Origin: Gambelia wislizenii
Lineage: Eukaryota > Chordata > Lepidosauria > Squamata > Crotaphytidae
DNA length: 64,000 bases
Direction of reading: 5' to 3'
Assembly (NCBI GenBank): GCA_030847615.1
Contig: JAUMIR010000001.1
Span: 181,493,001 to 181,557,000, forward strand
A program made the position numbers and the translations under genes. The first letter of the stretch is position 1; the number at the start of each line of letters is the position of its first letter. Shown here one piece after another: positions 31,925 to 43,363 of the stretch. The notes below the pieces were generated by a model. It saw nothing but the letters and a program-made list of their open reading frames with translations. It did no database searches and was not told the origin of the DNA.

Positions 31925-34900
31925 CATTCTCATACAAAGAGAACTTAAATTGTATTCACAGACCAAAATGGCTTTCTTCCAGGAAGATACATCAGAAAGA
32001 AAATAAGGACAGTAATAGACATCATTGAATATTTTGAAAAACACAACGGAAAAAAAAATATTGATGCTATTTGTCGATGCAGATAAAGCTTATGATAATG
32101 TGAATTGGTATTCTCTAATTGAGGTACTTAAAAGAACGAACATTGGTGACAAATCACTGGGATGGATTCGAGAAATTTACAACCAACAAAATGCCCAGAT
32201 CATAATAAACAGAGAATGATCAGAGAAATTTGAAATTTGTAAAAGAAATCGACAGGGATGTCCACTTTCCCCATTGCTTTTTATAACTGTACTGGAGGTC
32301 CTAAATCGCAATATAAGAGCCAATAAGAAGATCGGTGGAATAAGAATTAAAGATGTTCACAAATTGAGAGCATTTGCAGACAATCTTGTCTTTTTGGAGA
32401 ACTCGAAAGAGCACATTGAAGAACTTATGGAAACTTTCAGAGAATTTGGAGAAGTTGTGGGCTTTAAGATAAATAAGGAGAAAACACAAATGCAAAAATC
32501 TAACAAAAACAGAACAGAAAGAGCTAGAAAATATCTCGGGCTGTAAAATTGGCAAGAAAATCAGATATCTGGGAATTTGGATTAGAAAAAGAAATACAGA
32601 CTTATACAAAAACAATTATAAGAAGATATGGAAACAGATAAAATTGGACTTGAGGAAATGGACAAAATTGAATTTATCAATATTGGGGAAGGTAGCAGCA
32701 ATCAAGATGACAGTTCTTCCAAAATTCTTATATCTATTTCAGAATATTCCCATAGTAAATAACGATCAACCATTTAATGAGTGGGAAAAAAATGAGTAAA
32801 TGTATTTGGGGAGGTCAAAAGCCAAGAATCAAATGGAAGATGATGATAGATGAGAAAAGCAGAGGAGGAGCAGAATTTCCAGATTTCAAGACATACTTTC
32901 AGGCCTGTGTGATTACTTGGATCGTAGATTGGTTAAATTTACAGAACTCTAAAACACTGAATTGGGAAGGATTTAATCTGAAACTTGGTTGGCATGCCTA
33001 TGTTGCCTATGACAAAGTAAGGATAGACAAAGAATTCACTCACCACATAATCAGGAAACCATTACTGAAGGTGTGGGAAAGCATAAATAAGAAATTTTAT
33101 ACCAAATTACCTCTCTGGATTTCTCCTCAGGAAGCATTTATGGGCAGATGGAAAAATACAAAGGAATGGTTAAAATATAATGACTTAATTAACAAAGAAA
33201 AGGGAAAGGAACATAACATCAAATCTAGGGAGGATCTAAATATACACTAGTTTACTTATGAACAACTGAAACAAAGATTCAAGGAAGACATAAAAACGAT
33301 TGGATTTGCAGAAAAATAAAATGAATTGGACAAAATTATACAAGGACCAAAGAAAAATATGATTTCAAAAATATACAAATTACTTCTATTAAGGAAATTG
33401 GAAATGGAAGAGATCAAGGACTCGATGATAAAGTGGGCCTTGGACTTTGGGTATAATTTACAATTGGAAGATTGGGAAAAGGCCAGAAATAACACAACCA
33501 AATTTACAGCTTGCCGAACTTTGATAGAAAATTATTTCAAAACAGCTCACAGATGGCACTACTGTCCTGTAAAGCTAGGAAAAATCTTTAAAAATACAAA
33601 TAAGAAATGCTGGAAATGCCAACTAGATCCTGGCTCATTGTTTCACATATGGTGGAGATGTGGACATGTTAAAGAATACTGGAAAGAAATTCACAGGACT
33701 ATAGAAGAAATTTTTCAGATCCAATTTCCTTTGAAGCCTGAATTCTATTTATTGAATGTGACACATATATATAAAAAAGAGACTTGGAAAGTAAACTGGA
33801 GAAGTATGTTATACTTGGTGACAATGGCAAGACTGGTGCTAGCTCAAAAATGGAAACAGAAAACTGTGCTGACAGTGGATGAATGGTTGGAAAGAGTTCT
33901 AGACGTGGCCTGTATGGATAAGCTAACATTAAAACTAAAGCAGAAATCAATGGAGACACAAGTAACAGATTGGGAACTAGTGAGAGAATAATGTAAGAAG
34001 AAGTGGGAACTGATAGAGCTCCCTAATGGATAAAGGGTTCTTTGTACAGTTTGGAGAAAAGTGTACTTATAACAGACACACACACACCCCCGGATCTTTA
34101 AGAATAGTAGATCTGGGGAGGGGGTGTTTTAATGATGGGCAGGGAGATGAGTGCAAGGGTTGGCCAGGGCCTATTTTACCCTTTGCCACCCCTGGCTTCC
34201 CCCTCTCAAGTGGAAAAGAGGAGGAAGCCAGGGGCAGCAAAGGGTAAAATAGGCTTTGCCTGAACCGCGCCCCTGCCTCCTCCTAGCCAGGGCGTGTCTA
34301 CGTCCTGGCCAACCCCTGTGCTCCTCTCCCTGCCCATCATTAAAACACCTCCCCCGGATCTACCATTCTTAAAGATCCGGGGGGGGGGGTCTGTTAATGA
34401 TTGATGCATGGAATAACGAGACAAGACACAGAAGACTGGGTTGAAATACGGGCCACTTTATTGTAATCTTACCTATATATTTGTTTATTTCTTAGGGTAT
34501 GAGAACCAATAGGGGAAGACCCAATGCAGGGGGCAGCTGGAGCAGATGGTCACATGTCACTTCCCTGGGCGACTCACCTGTTCCCCGAAGGGGATCTTGG
34601 TATCTGGGGTTCCCTTCGGGCACCATCTGCTGGAAGGCCCGGCACCAGGTCACAAATCCTCAAGCTGTGTAGCTTCTGAGGAGGATCGCAACCCAATGCT
34701 GGCCCCAAGGATAGCCCACCTTGCTGCACCCCATCCATTTAAATGCCAGTACAGTTCAGTAAGGTCCACCCTTCCACTCAATTTGAAGTTGCCATAGGTG
34801 AACGCCAGATCCTTGTCTCCCTGGGAACCCCAAGTTCCAGGATCCCCTTTGGGGATCAGGTGAGTCGCCCAGGGAAGCTAGGGCATAGGTCACATGTGAC

Positions 34901-36757
34901 CAGCTGCTCCAGCTGCCCCCGCACTGGGTCTCACCTTATTGGTTTGCATACCCTAAGAAATAAACAAATAAATAGGTGAGATAACAATAAAGTGGCCCGT
35001 ATTTCAACCCAATCTTCTGTGTCTTATCTCATTCCATGTGTCAATCATTAACAGACACCCCCCGGATCTTTAAGAACGGTAGATCTGGGAAAGGTGTTTT
35101 AATGATGGGCAGGGAGACAAGCACAGGGGTTGGCCAGGGCGTAGACACGCCCTGGCTAGGAAGAGGCAGGGGCGGGGTTCTGGCAGGGCCTATTTTACCC
35201 TTTGCCGCCCCTGACCCACCCACCTCTGCCACAGTATGAGAATTCTGGTCATGTCATGGGCCGGGTAGGAATTTTTACCTGCTCTTTTATGAGGGGTGTT
35301 TCGCCTACCCCATACTTTCGCTTGGAACTTGGACAATTGGCCTAGGGTGTGGTTCTTTAAATAGGCGGTCACTTGCAGGGAGTGGGGAGACAAGGATCTG
35401 GCGTTCACCTATGGCAACCTCAAATTGAGTGGAAGAATGGACCTTACTGAACTGTACCGGCATCTTAACGGATGGGGTGCAGCAAGGTAGGCTATCCTTG
35501 GGGCCAGCATCGGGTTGCGATCCTCCACAGAAGCTACATGGCTTGAGGATTTGCGACCTGGTGCCGGGCCTTCCAGCAGATGGTGCCCGAAGGGAATCCC
35601 AGGTACCGGGATCCCCTTCGGGGCTCAGGTGAGTTGCCAAGGGAAGCTGGGGGATAGGTCACACGTGACCGTCTGCTCCAGCTGCCCCCGCATTGGGTCT
35701 CCCCCTATTGGTTCATATACCCTAAGAAATAAACAAATAAATAGGTGAGATAGCAATAAAGTGGCCCGTATTTCAACCCAATCGTCTGTGTCTTATCTCG
35801 TTATTCCATGTTTCAATCATTAAAAGGAGAAATAGAAAAGGAAAGGAACCACAGGAATAAAGACAAGAGGAAAGAAGGATTGAGAAAAGAAGACTGAAGT
35901 ATGTGAGAAGGTTTGAAGATAGTATGTGGAAAGAAGAAAGTGAAATGTGAAGGGAGAAGTGTGAATAAGAGGAGATGATAGGGAATAGTAAAAGGAAAAG
36001 GTCTAGGAGAAAGATATAAATGTGTATAGAAGAAGGAAAGCAAGGACAGAATGGGAAAGGGGAGAGGTAGAAATAGGGGGGAAAGGAAGAAAAGAATTAA
36101 GGAGTTTAAATGAAAGGATGGAATAAGAGATCTAGAGTAAAAGAAAGGTGAAGAAGGTAGAAAAATGGAGATAAGACGAGAAAAGAGACATACCAGATTA
36201 ATTAGGGAAGAAGACAGATAAATGGAATAACACAAAAATAGATAAAGAAACTGTAAGGATGAAGCATTGTGACCCCACGAGACAACAAATGATAACTAAT
36301 GAGAGAAGACTAATATTAAGGGATAAGGAACATACATAAAAATTAGAAGAGAAATTTTGAAATAGGTGAAGTGATATGTATTGTTAAAATGTATTGTTAA
36401 AATGTTATATATGGTTATAATATGAGAAATGATATGTACCGTTAAATCATTGTAAACAAAATCAATTTAATATAAATTGTATAATACTTTGGAAAACTGG
36501 ATAAAATAGAAAGGAAGTTGGAACAAGCGAAAATATACTTAATTGATATATGGATTTATTATTTATATATTTATATATTTAATTACTCTTGATTTATATA
36601 GGTTTTTTTTCCTCTTTGCATTGTGAAACAAGACATCAACAATGTTAAAATCAGCTGAATGGGAAAAGAAAAAGCTGTAAAAAATCTTTTTCTGATGATA
36701 TCTCTGTTGTGTAAATAACCAATTTTTGTTCAAAATTAAAAAAAAATTAAAAAAAAA
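31925..36757 (+). mobile_element. 5'-truncated L1-clade LINE with poly-A tail, interrupted in its 3' UTR
   Basis: It starts within the reverse transcriptase: FTDQNGFLPGRYIRKKIRTV, FVDADKAYDNVNW (palm A; usual FDAEKAFD), RNRQGCPLSPLLF (box B) and AFADNLVFLE, where the catalytic FADD has become FADN. The frame continues through shifts and stops (TGA at 32217, shift near 32545, stops near 32770 and 33250) to the C-terminal zinc region KCWKCQLDPGSLFHIWWRCG, ending near 33991. The 3' UTR resumes after the insert and is purine-rich (35824-36230, GGAAAG/GAAGAAG), ending in an A-rich tail at 36737-36757. Purine-rich 3' UTRs and the CxxC zinc region are L1 hallmarks. The upstream RT, endonuclease and ORF1 are missing. 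The copy is inactive by the Asp change, stops and truncation. Confidence 0.88.
34073..35820. mobile_element. Compound palindromic element related to the YR retrotransposon, nested in the L1 3' UTR
   Basis: It is flanked by TAA on both sides (34070-34072 and 35821-35823). It consists of block A (CAGACAC, CCCCGGATCTTTAAGAA, GTGTTTTAATGATGGGCAGG, CCTATTTTACCCTTTGCC) in plus orientation at 34073-34225 and inverted at 34225-34393; then the 3'-end block inverted (34397-about 34850) and in plus orientation (34850-35048); then A in plus orientation again (35052-35225), a unique segment (35226-35390) and a complete 3'-end block in plus orientation (35390-35820). Two junctions read ATCAT-TAA-CAGAC (35044-35056, and its inverse at 34389-34401). 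The 3'-end blocks resemble the tail of the element at 8.6 kb. It encodes nothing. I infer a multimer of a non-autonomous YR retrotransposon of about 770 bp (35052-35820 being one monomer). Confidence 0.65.
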
Positions 36758-37409
36758 CAATCTCAGGTTCTTCCTATCCCAAATGTGAAGTAATTTACAA
36801 ATTTTGGTAAGTTCATTAAAAATTAACCGAAAACAATCCTCCTTACTGCTGTGGCCCAGTTCAATAGTAATAATAATAAATAATAAAATTAATTTTTACC
36901 CCGCCCTTCTTTTAAAAACAATTGGGGCGGCTTACAACAATAGGAGCTAAGTCAACAACACGTGGTTACTTCCTATCTCAAAAGTAGGCTTTTCCTGGCC
37001 ATAAAAAGGCCCAAGAACACCCCCCCACCTCAACACTTACAACTCAGATTGAAAAAGCACACTGATACATGCAGCATTGGGTGGGGGTAAGGAGGGCACT
37101 GCTCTTCCATCCTCATTTATCTCCTGCTGTGCAACAACCCAGCTGTGAGAGTTTGCCCAAACAAATTCTTCTCCATCCTCATTTCTCCTCAGCTATGCAA
37201 CAATAGCTGGGGGCAAGTGGTGGCTGCAGCTCAAACCGCCGCCCCCGAGCCACTGCTCAGCTGTGAGGGTTTGCCCAAACACATTCTGGCTGCCCTTGGA
37301 ATACCTGGGGAAGACAGAGCAGCCTTTGGCCCCTGTGTGCAGCTACTCCTTCCCTGGGTGAATGAAAACTACCTGACTAATCCCCCGCACACCTTTGAAG
37401 CTGAACAAT

Positions 37410-37443
<34 letters not shown>

Positions 37444-37490
37444 GCTGCAACCAGGAGCACTCTAGCTGCTGTTGTGCAGCCAGACCAAGA
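36758..37490. other. Short LINE-tail-like scrap and unassigned sequence
   Basis: 36868-36940 on the minus strand reads TTGTAAGCCGCCCCAATTG, GAAGGGCGGGGTAAAAATTA, like the AAGCCGC...GGGCGGGGTA tail of the SINEs at 15.3 and 45.2 kb, so it is probably a related LINE/SINE 3' scrap. A (TG)n run lies at 37410-37441. The rest is unassigned. Confidence 0.45.
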
Positions 37491-37493
37491 ATA

Positions 37494-38502
37494 CAGTTGT
37501 CCCTTTACATTTGTGGCTTTGACTTTCGTGGTTTTATGTATTGGCGGAAATTCCTCCCCCCCTCTCCCCAACACAGCCTCTGAGCATTTAAGGAGGAAAA
37601 TTTCCTGCACACATACACACACAGGGAAGATCCCAGCAAGCAAGCAACCCCCACATCAGCCTCAGAGGGTCTAAGGTGAAAGAAAATCACAGCCCCATGC
37701 TGTGAGCACGCAAGCAAAGTCCCCCCTTGCCACTCCCCTCTCTGTGTCTTAACAAACTGAATTGCTTCTTTAAAACTCACATTTTGCCCCATGTTTACTC
37801 ATGGCCCAAAGAAAAGCACAGTTGCATGCTTGCCACCTCCTCTCTGTGTCTCAACAAACTGAATTGCTTCTTTAAAATATTTCGAACCTTTCCTACACAC
37901 ATTCACACACAGGGAAGGTGTGGGTGGCATCTCCCAGCAAGCAACTGACCCAGCCTCTGAGCATTTAAGGAGGAAAGCTTGTGTGCTCACAGTATGGGGC
38001 TGTGCTTTTCTTTCGGCCAGCAGGAAGCTTTCCTCCTTAAATGCTCAGAGGCTGGGTTGCTGGGAGATGTCACCTGCGCCTTCCGTGTGTCTGAATGTGT
38101 GTAGGAAAAGTTCAAAATGTGAGTTTTAAAGAAGCTGACTTTTAAATTCAGTTTGTTGAGACACAGAGAGGGGGTGGCAAACATTCAGTTGTGCTTTTCT
38201 TTGGGCCATGAGCAGACATGGGGGGAAATATGAGTTTTAAAGAAGCAATCCAGTTTGTTAAGACACAGAGAGGGGAGTGGCAAGGGGGGGACTTTGCTTG
38301 CGTGCTCACAGCATGGGGCTGTGATTTTCTTTCCTCCTTAAATGCTCAGAGGCTGGGTCAGTTTCCGTGTGTGTGTGTGTGTGTGTGTGTGTTTAGGAAG
38401 GGCTCCCCCTTAAACCCTCAGAGGCTGCTTTTATTCGCGGTTTTTTTTCACTTTCATGGGGGTCTTGTTCCCATAACTCCCGCAAATGTGAAGGGATGAC
38501 TG
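37494..38502. mobile_element. Non-autonomous Tigger-like element with internal palindromic repeats
   Basis: It starts CAGTTGTCCCTTTACATTTG and ends CAAATGTGAAGGGATGACTG, flanked by TA at 37492-37493 and 38503-38504, the same terminal type as the 576-2421 element. The interior repeats the blocks CAGCCTCTGAGCATTTAAGG (37575, 37951; inverted at 38030 and 38334) and CTCTGTGTCTTAACAAACTG (37740, 37840; inverted at 38145 and 38250). The two halves are therefore largely inverse to each other around about 38020. It also holds a (TG)n run at 38367-38392. No transposase. Confidence 0.85.
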
Positions 38503-38504
38503 TA

Positions 38505-38700
38505 CCTCCTTCTATAGTTCCCCTCAAAGTCCATATGCTGGCATAACCAGAGGTTGTCTTGGTGTGTTTCACCTAAATAATTCTGGCCTTACATGGCAAA
38601 TCACAACCTCGGGGCTTCTGGAGAGAAAAGCATTTGTTTCCAGTGGGGAATTGGGGTTAGGTGAAGGATGAGGCCCACTAAGTATTCAGAGCCACATGCC
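38505..38700. other. Unassigned spacer between Tigger-like element and CR1
   Basis: About 200 bp, no feature. Confidence 0.4.
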
Positions 38701-38702
38701 TA

Positions 38703-40780
38703 GAATCATAGAATTGTAGAGTTGGAAGAGACCATGATGGCCATCCAGTCCAACCCCTGCCATACAGGGATCACGATCAAAGCATCAATGACAGATGGCC
38801 ATCCAGCCTCTGTTTAAAGACCTCCAAGGAAGGAGATCCCACCATGCTCCGAGGGAGCGTTTTCCACTGCCAAACAGCTCTGACTGTAAAAAGTTCCTCC
38901 TAATGTTGAGGTGGAATCTCTGTTCCTGGAGCTTGCACCCATTGCTCCATGTTCTAGTCTCTGGAGCAGCAGAAAACAAGCTTGCTCCATCTTCAATGTG
39001 ACATCCCTTCAAATACTTAAACAGGGCTATCATATCGCCCCTTAACTGTCTTTTTTCCAGGCTAAACATACACAGCTCCCTAAGTCTTTCCTCATAAGGC
39101 ATCATTTCCAGACCTTTCACCATTTTTGTTGCCCTCCTCTGGACACGTTCCAATTTGTCAATATCCTTTTTGAATTGTGGTGCCCAGAATTGGAAACAGT
39201 ATTCTAGGTGAGGCCTGACCAAAACAGAATAGAGTGGCACTATTACTTCCCTTGATCTAGACACTATACTTCTATTGATGCAGCCCAAAATCGCATTGGC
39301 CTTTTTAGCTGCCGCATCACACTGTTGACTCATGTTCAACTTGTGGTCTACTAGGACTCCTAGATCCCTTTCACACATAGTCACATTCAGCCAGGTCTCC
39401 CCCATCCTGTATCTATGCATTTCATTTTTCTACCCTAAGTGCATTACCTTACATTTCTCCCTATTGAATTTCATTTTGTTAGCTTTGGCCCAGCTCTCCA
39501 GCATATCCAGGTCATTTTGAATTTTGACCCTGTCCTCGAGGATATTAGCTACTCCTCCTAATTTGGTGTCATCTGCAAATTTGATAAGTATGCCCCAATT
39601 TCTGTCATCCAAGTCATTGATAAGATGTTGAATAGCACTGGGCCCAGGACAGAACCCTGTGGCACCCCATTGGCCACATCTTTCCAAGATGAAGAGGAGC
39701 CACTGCTGATCACCCTTTGAGTTTGGCCGGTCAACCAATTACAAATCCATTTAACAGTTAACTTGTCTAGCCCACATTTTACAAGCTTGTTTGCAAGAAT
39801 GTCATGGGGAACCTTGTCAAAGGCCTTACTGAAATCAAGGTATGTGATATCCACAGCATTCCCTTAATCTACCAAGCTGGTAACTTTATCAAAAAAAGAG
39901 ATCAGATTAGTCTGGCATGACTTGTTTCTCTGAACCCCATGTTGACTTTTTGTGATTATGGCATTGCCTTCTGAATGTTCACAGACTCTCTGTTTAATGA
40001 TCTGGTCTAGAATCTTCCCTGGTATCGATGTCAGACTAACTGGACGATAATTGTTGGGATCCTCTTTTTTTTTCCCCCCTTTTGAAGATGGGGACAATGT
40101 TTGCCCTCCAGTCTACTGGGACTTCTCCTGTTCTCCAGGAGTTCTCAAAGATTATTGCCAATAGCTCTGAGATTACATTTGCCAGCTCTTTTAATACCAT
40201 TGGATGTAGTTCATCTGGTCCTGAAGATTTAAATTCATTTAGATTAAGAAGGTATTCCTGTACTACCTCCTTACTTATTCTGTGCTAGATTTCCCTTATT
40301 GTGTCCTATATTCCATTATCCTCAGATTGATCACCCTTTCCTTTTCTGAAAACACTGAGGCAAAGAAGGTGTTGAGTAATTCTGCCTTTTCTCTGTCCCC
40401 TGTTAGCATTTTGCCATCTTCTCCACATAGTGGCCTACCATTTCCTTCTTCTTCCTTTTGCTGCAGACATACCCAAAAAAACCCTTTTTATTGTTCTCAT
40501 TCTGTGCTTTAGTTTTTTTTACTTTACTCCTACACATGTTAGCTATCTGTTTGAATTCTTCTTCGGTGATTTCCCCCTTTTTCCATTTCCTATACATTTT
40601 CCATTTAAAACTTAGCTCTGTTGAAAGTTCTTTAGTCATCCATCTTGGTTTCTTGCCTGGATGGATAAGTCCACCCTTTCCAGTTCCTCCCTCATTCAGA
40701 ATTTTTTCACTCTGAGATTCTTTCCATCTTAAATATAAGACATGTGCAACTTCAGTAAAGTAGTAACAAAAACAAAGTGA
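38703..40780 (-). mobile_element. CR1-clade LINE, linker, reverse transcriptase and 3' end
   Basis: This is the longest CR1 copy. On the minus strand, from about 40780, an endonuclease-RT linker reads SIQARNQDG-type and PRWMTKELSTELSFKWKMYR, then SLTSIPGKILDQIIKQRVCE, RNKSCQTNLISFFDKVTSLV, YLDFSKAFDKVPHDILANKL, GVPQGSVLGPVLFN, KFADDTKLGGVAN (catalytic Asp pair intact), [19 protein letters not shown] and [15 protein letters not shown]. The C-terminus and an ATTCTATGA tail are at 38703-38712. Breaks include a shift near 39860, one near 39620 and one near 39425. The endonuclease is missing. It is close in sequence to the copies at 62.5 and 51.3 kb. Confidence 0.93.
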
Positions 40781-40882
40781 AACAAAATTCTCACCCATCT
40801 GTAAGTAAGACTGTCAGCTTGACTAGAACTGTCAGAGGTGCTCTGGAGTTTTGAACTAGAACATTTCCCAGTCCTTTTCTAG

Positions 40883-41077
40883 GGAGATTTTCAGACCTGC
40901 CAAAATGCATGTTGCCCGAGATTGAAATATGGCGCCGAGCCGTCTGAAGCTTCACGGAAGTGACACGGACGATTTCGCGAGAGGCACAGCATCGTCCGAA
41001 GTAGACCCTTGCCGCGCAGCAGTTTTGGGAGGCTGCTCGCGCGGCAGACATGCATTTTGGCAGGTCTGAAAATCTCC
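40883..41077. mobile_element. 195-bp MITE with GGAGATTTTCAGAC ends and TAG duplication
   Basis: Left arm GGAGATTTTCAGACCTGCCA (continuing AAATGCATG) and right arm CATGCATTTTGGCAGGTCTG (continuing AAAATCTCC) are exact inverses over 29 bases. TAG flanks both sides (40880-40882, 41078-41080). The centre is CpG-rich, including CGCGCGG, GCGCCGAG and TTTCGCGAG. Non-coding; shares terminal style with five other elements in the window. Confidence 0.85.
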
Positions 41078-41080
41078 TAG

Positions 41081-41935
41081 AGATGTCAAGTGCTGAAATT
41101 GGCCTTTGAACATGCCAAACATGCTCTGCCTTTAATCTATGACCCATCCATAATGGAAGTTCGGGCCATTGCCTTTGCTTTATCACAAGCCACCCATCCA
41201 GCATGACGTCAGAGTCCCTCCTCCTCCTCCTCCACAGATATTGGGGGGTGCAGTCTAAAATCAACTTGGAGGACCACAAGTAGACCACCCCTGCTCCAGT
41301 CCCTTGGAACTTCCTGTTCTCCAGTCTTGAAGACTGGGTAGCTGAAGCACTCTCCTACAGATACCTCCAGGGTAACCAGTGGAGTTGCAACTTGTCTGTA
41401 GCAAGGATTCATTTTAAACACTATACACACACATACACAGAACAATATATTGGTTCAAATGTTAAGTAAAATATGATGTCGAGGTTACTGGGTTTGCCTG
41501 AGAAGTCCAATGTAAAGGAGACCCTCTGCAGTGCATATACACACAGAGAGAAAGACATCCCCTTCTTTCTTCAGCAGACTTTTAATCCTAGTGCTCCACT
41601 GATAAGATCTGTGCCTTTAAAGCAAAAATCACAGTTTGATACTGTTATGGTTGTGAAGAACAGTGGCCCAAGTTCATGTTTAGTTTGACTCATTATTTCA
41701 GTCCCTATACAGATGTTTAAAAAAAATGGTATCTGAGATATACTATTTTCAGAACTTGGAAATGTTACTTTTTGGACTCCATCTCCCAGAATCCCCCAGC
41801 CTGGATAGCTGTGATTGCTTTTGTAAGGAGAAGGGTTTCACAAAAACGTTTGTTAAATATTCACACACAGCCACAGTCCCCTTGGTCCCACCTTGCTGCT
41901 CTCTGTTCAGACAAAATTTGCCTAAATCAGACTTC
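41081..41935. other. Unassigned sequence
   Basis: A short open stretch (41092-41199) translates to AKHALPLIYDPSIMEVRAIA-like peptide but has no start, no continuation and no recognised family. The rest is without features. Confidence 0.35.
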
Positions 41936-41937
41936 CC

Positions 41938-42366
41938 AAACTGCAACGTATCCAGGAGGGTGACCAAAATGGTGAGAAGTCTGGAAGCCATGCACTATTA
42001 GAAGTGGCTTAGGGAACTGGGTATGTTTATCCTGGTGGAGAGAAGCTTAGGAGGGGACATGATAGCCATGTTTCAATATTTGAAGAGATGTCATACTGAG
42101 AATGGAGCAAGCTCATTTTCTGCTGCTTCAGAGACTAGAACACAGAGCAATGGACTCAAGCTACAGGAAAAGAGACAGTAAGAGCTGTTGGGCAGTGGAA
42201 TGCACTGCCTTGGAGTGTGGTGAGTCTCCTTCTTTGGAGGTCTTTAAACAGAGGCTGGATGGCTATCTGTCAGGAATGTTTTGATTGGGTATTCCTGCAT
42301 GACAGGGGGTTGGACCAGATGCCCCTTGTGGTCTCTTCCAACTCTATGGTTTTATGATTCTATGAA
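41938..42366 (+). mobile_element. CR1-clade LINE, 3' fragment
   Basis: The nucleotide sequence from CAACGTATCCAGGAGGGTGA to TTATGATTCTATGAAAC follows the last part of the CR1 coding region and 3' UTR of the other copies (GGACATGATAGCCATGTT, GGAGCAAGCT, GGCTGGATGGCTATCTGT). It has an internal deletion near 42172, where the LNIRKNFL part is lost. Confidence 0.88.
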
Positions 42367-42369
42367 ACT

Positions 42370-42797
42370 TCAGAAATGTTATAGCACACCAATCATCCCT
42401 AGGCAGCATGGACGCTAGCCCTGCTACTTGGGGATGTTGTGTGGGGGGGTAGTGCTTTGATGCTGTAGTTACACATCCACCTTTCTCCTCACTGAATCCA
42501 TTCCAATTTACATCTCTTCATTTCTGTTCACCATTTATCTTTGACAGTGCATTCCCTGGTAAGTTCATCAATCAGCCAGACTTTCAAAGGTATTGTGGGA
42601 TGCTGAGGATTCATGCCAATACATTAAAAATTGTGTAGGAAAATGTCTGCTTTCTATCGTGCTGGCATTTGTTAGTTCCCTAGTCTACCTTGCATAGGCA
42701 AGAATAGTTGCATCCTGAAGAACAAGGAGCTTTTGAAAAAAGAGGTTACAAAGCCAAACAGATGCAGACTTCAATAGGTATTGTGTTGCACCCACAC
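42370..42797. other. Unassigned sequence
   Basis: No coding region, inverted ends or simple repeat identified. Confidence 0.4.
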
Positions 42798-42800
42798 TAA

Positions 42801-43363
42801 GGACATTATCAGACTAGCTCCTTAAAATGTTCTTTTGCTGGCATAAAAAAAACCCATTTTTATGCCATCAAAAGAATGTCCACACACAATCACACACACA
42901 CACACACACACCTACCTTCCTTTCCTAGCAAAGGCAACTCTGGCAATGAAGAGGAAGTGAATGAAGTTCACTTCCTCATTTGAAATCCGGTGAGACTTTG
43001 TCATGCTGGAAATTTAAAAATAAAAATAAAACATAAAAGGGTTTTAAAAGCACACACACACACACATATTTTACAAGTCCCAAGTAACCCAGGTGGGGTC
43101 ATAAAAAGAGCAAAACTTCCCTGTATGTCCTGATCTCATCTGGAAGTGTTCACACTGGACCGACCATTCTTGCTGCAGCCATGAGAGTTAAAGGGCCCAA
43201 GGTTTCACATGCCAGCAATGCTGGCAGTAAAGCGCCATGGGGGATTAATTGACATTCTGGGCTGATTTTTAACTGCAAAAGGGTGACATCATTTGATCTA
43301 TGTGCTCTTTTGCAGTTATGTGGCATCATTATGACAACTTATATCATGTGTCTGATAAAGTTC
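42801..43363 (+). mobile_element. Non-autonomous DNA element, GGACATTATCAGAC ends (family shared with 60414-60968)
   Basis: Left end GGACATTATCAGACTAG, right end TGTCTGATAAAGTTC. Flanks are TAA and TTA (one mismatch). The interior shares GTTCTTTTGCTGGCATAAAA, TTCACTTCCTCATTTG, CCAAGTAACCCAGG and TGTCCTGATCTCATCTGGAAGTG-type sequence with the inverse of 60414-60968. A (CA)n run lies at 42887-42911 and another near 43052-43066. Confidence 0.8.

Noticed and set aside
37575..38420. CRISPR-like array from spaced repeated 20-40-bp blocks
   Set aside because: The blocks occur in both orientations with irregular spacing inside a TA-flanked transposon of a vertebrate genome.
41092..41199. 36-residue peptide (contains LPLIYDPSIMEV) as an exon fragment
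   Set aside because: It looks somewhat coding-like but has no convincing splice sites or family match; too short to support.
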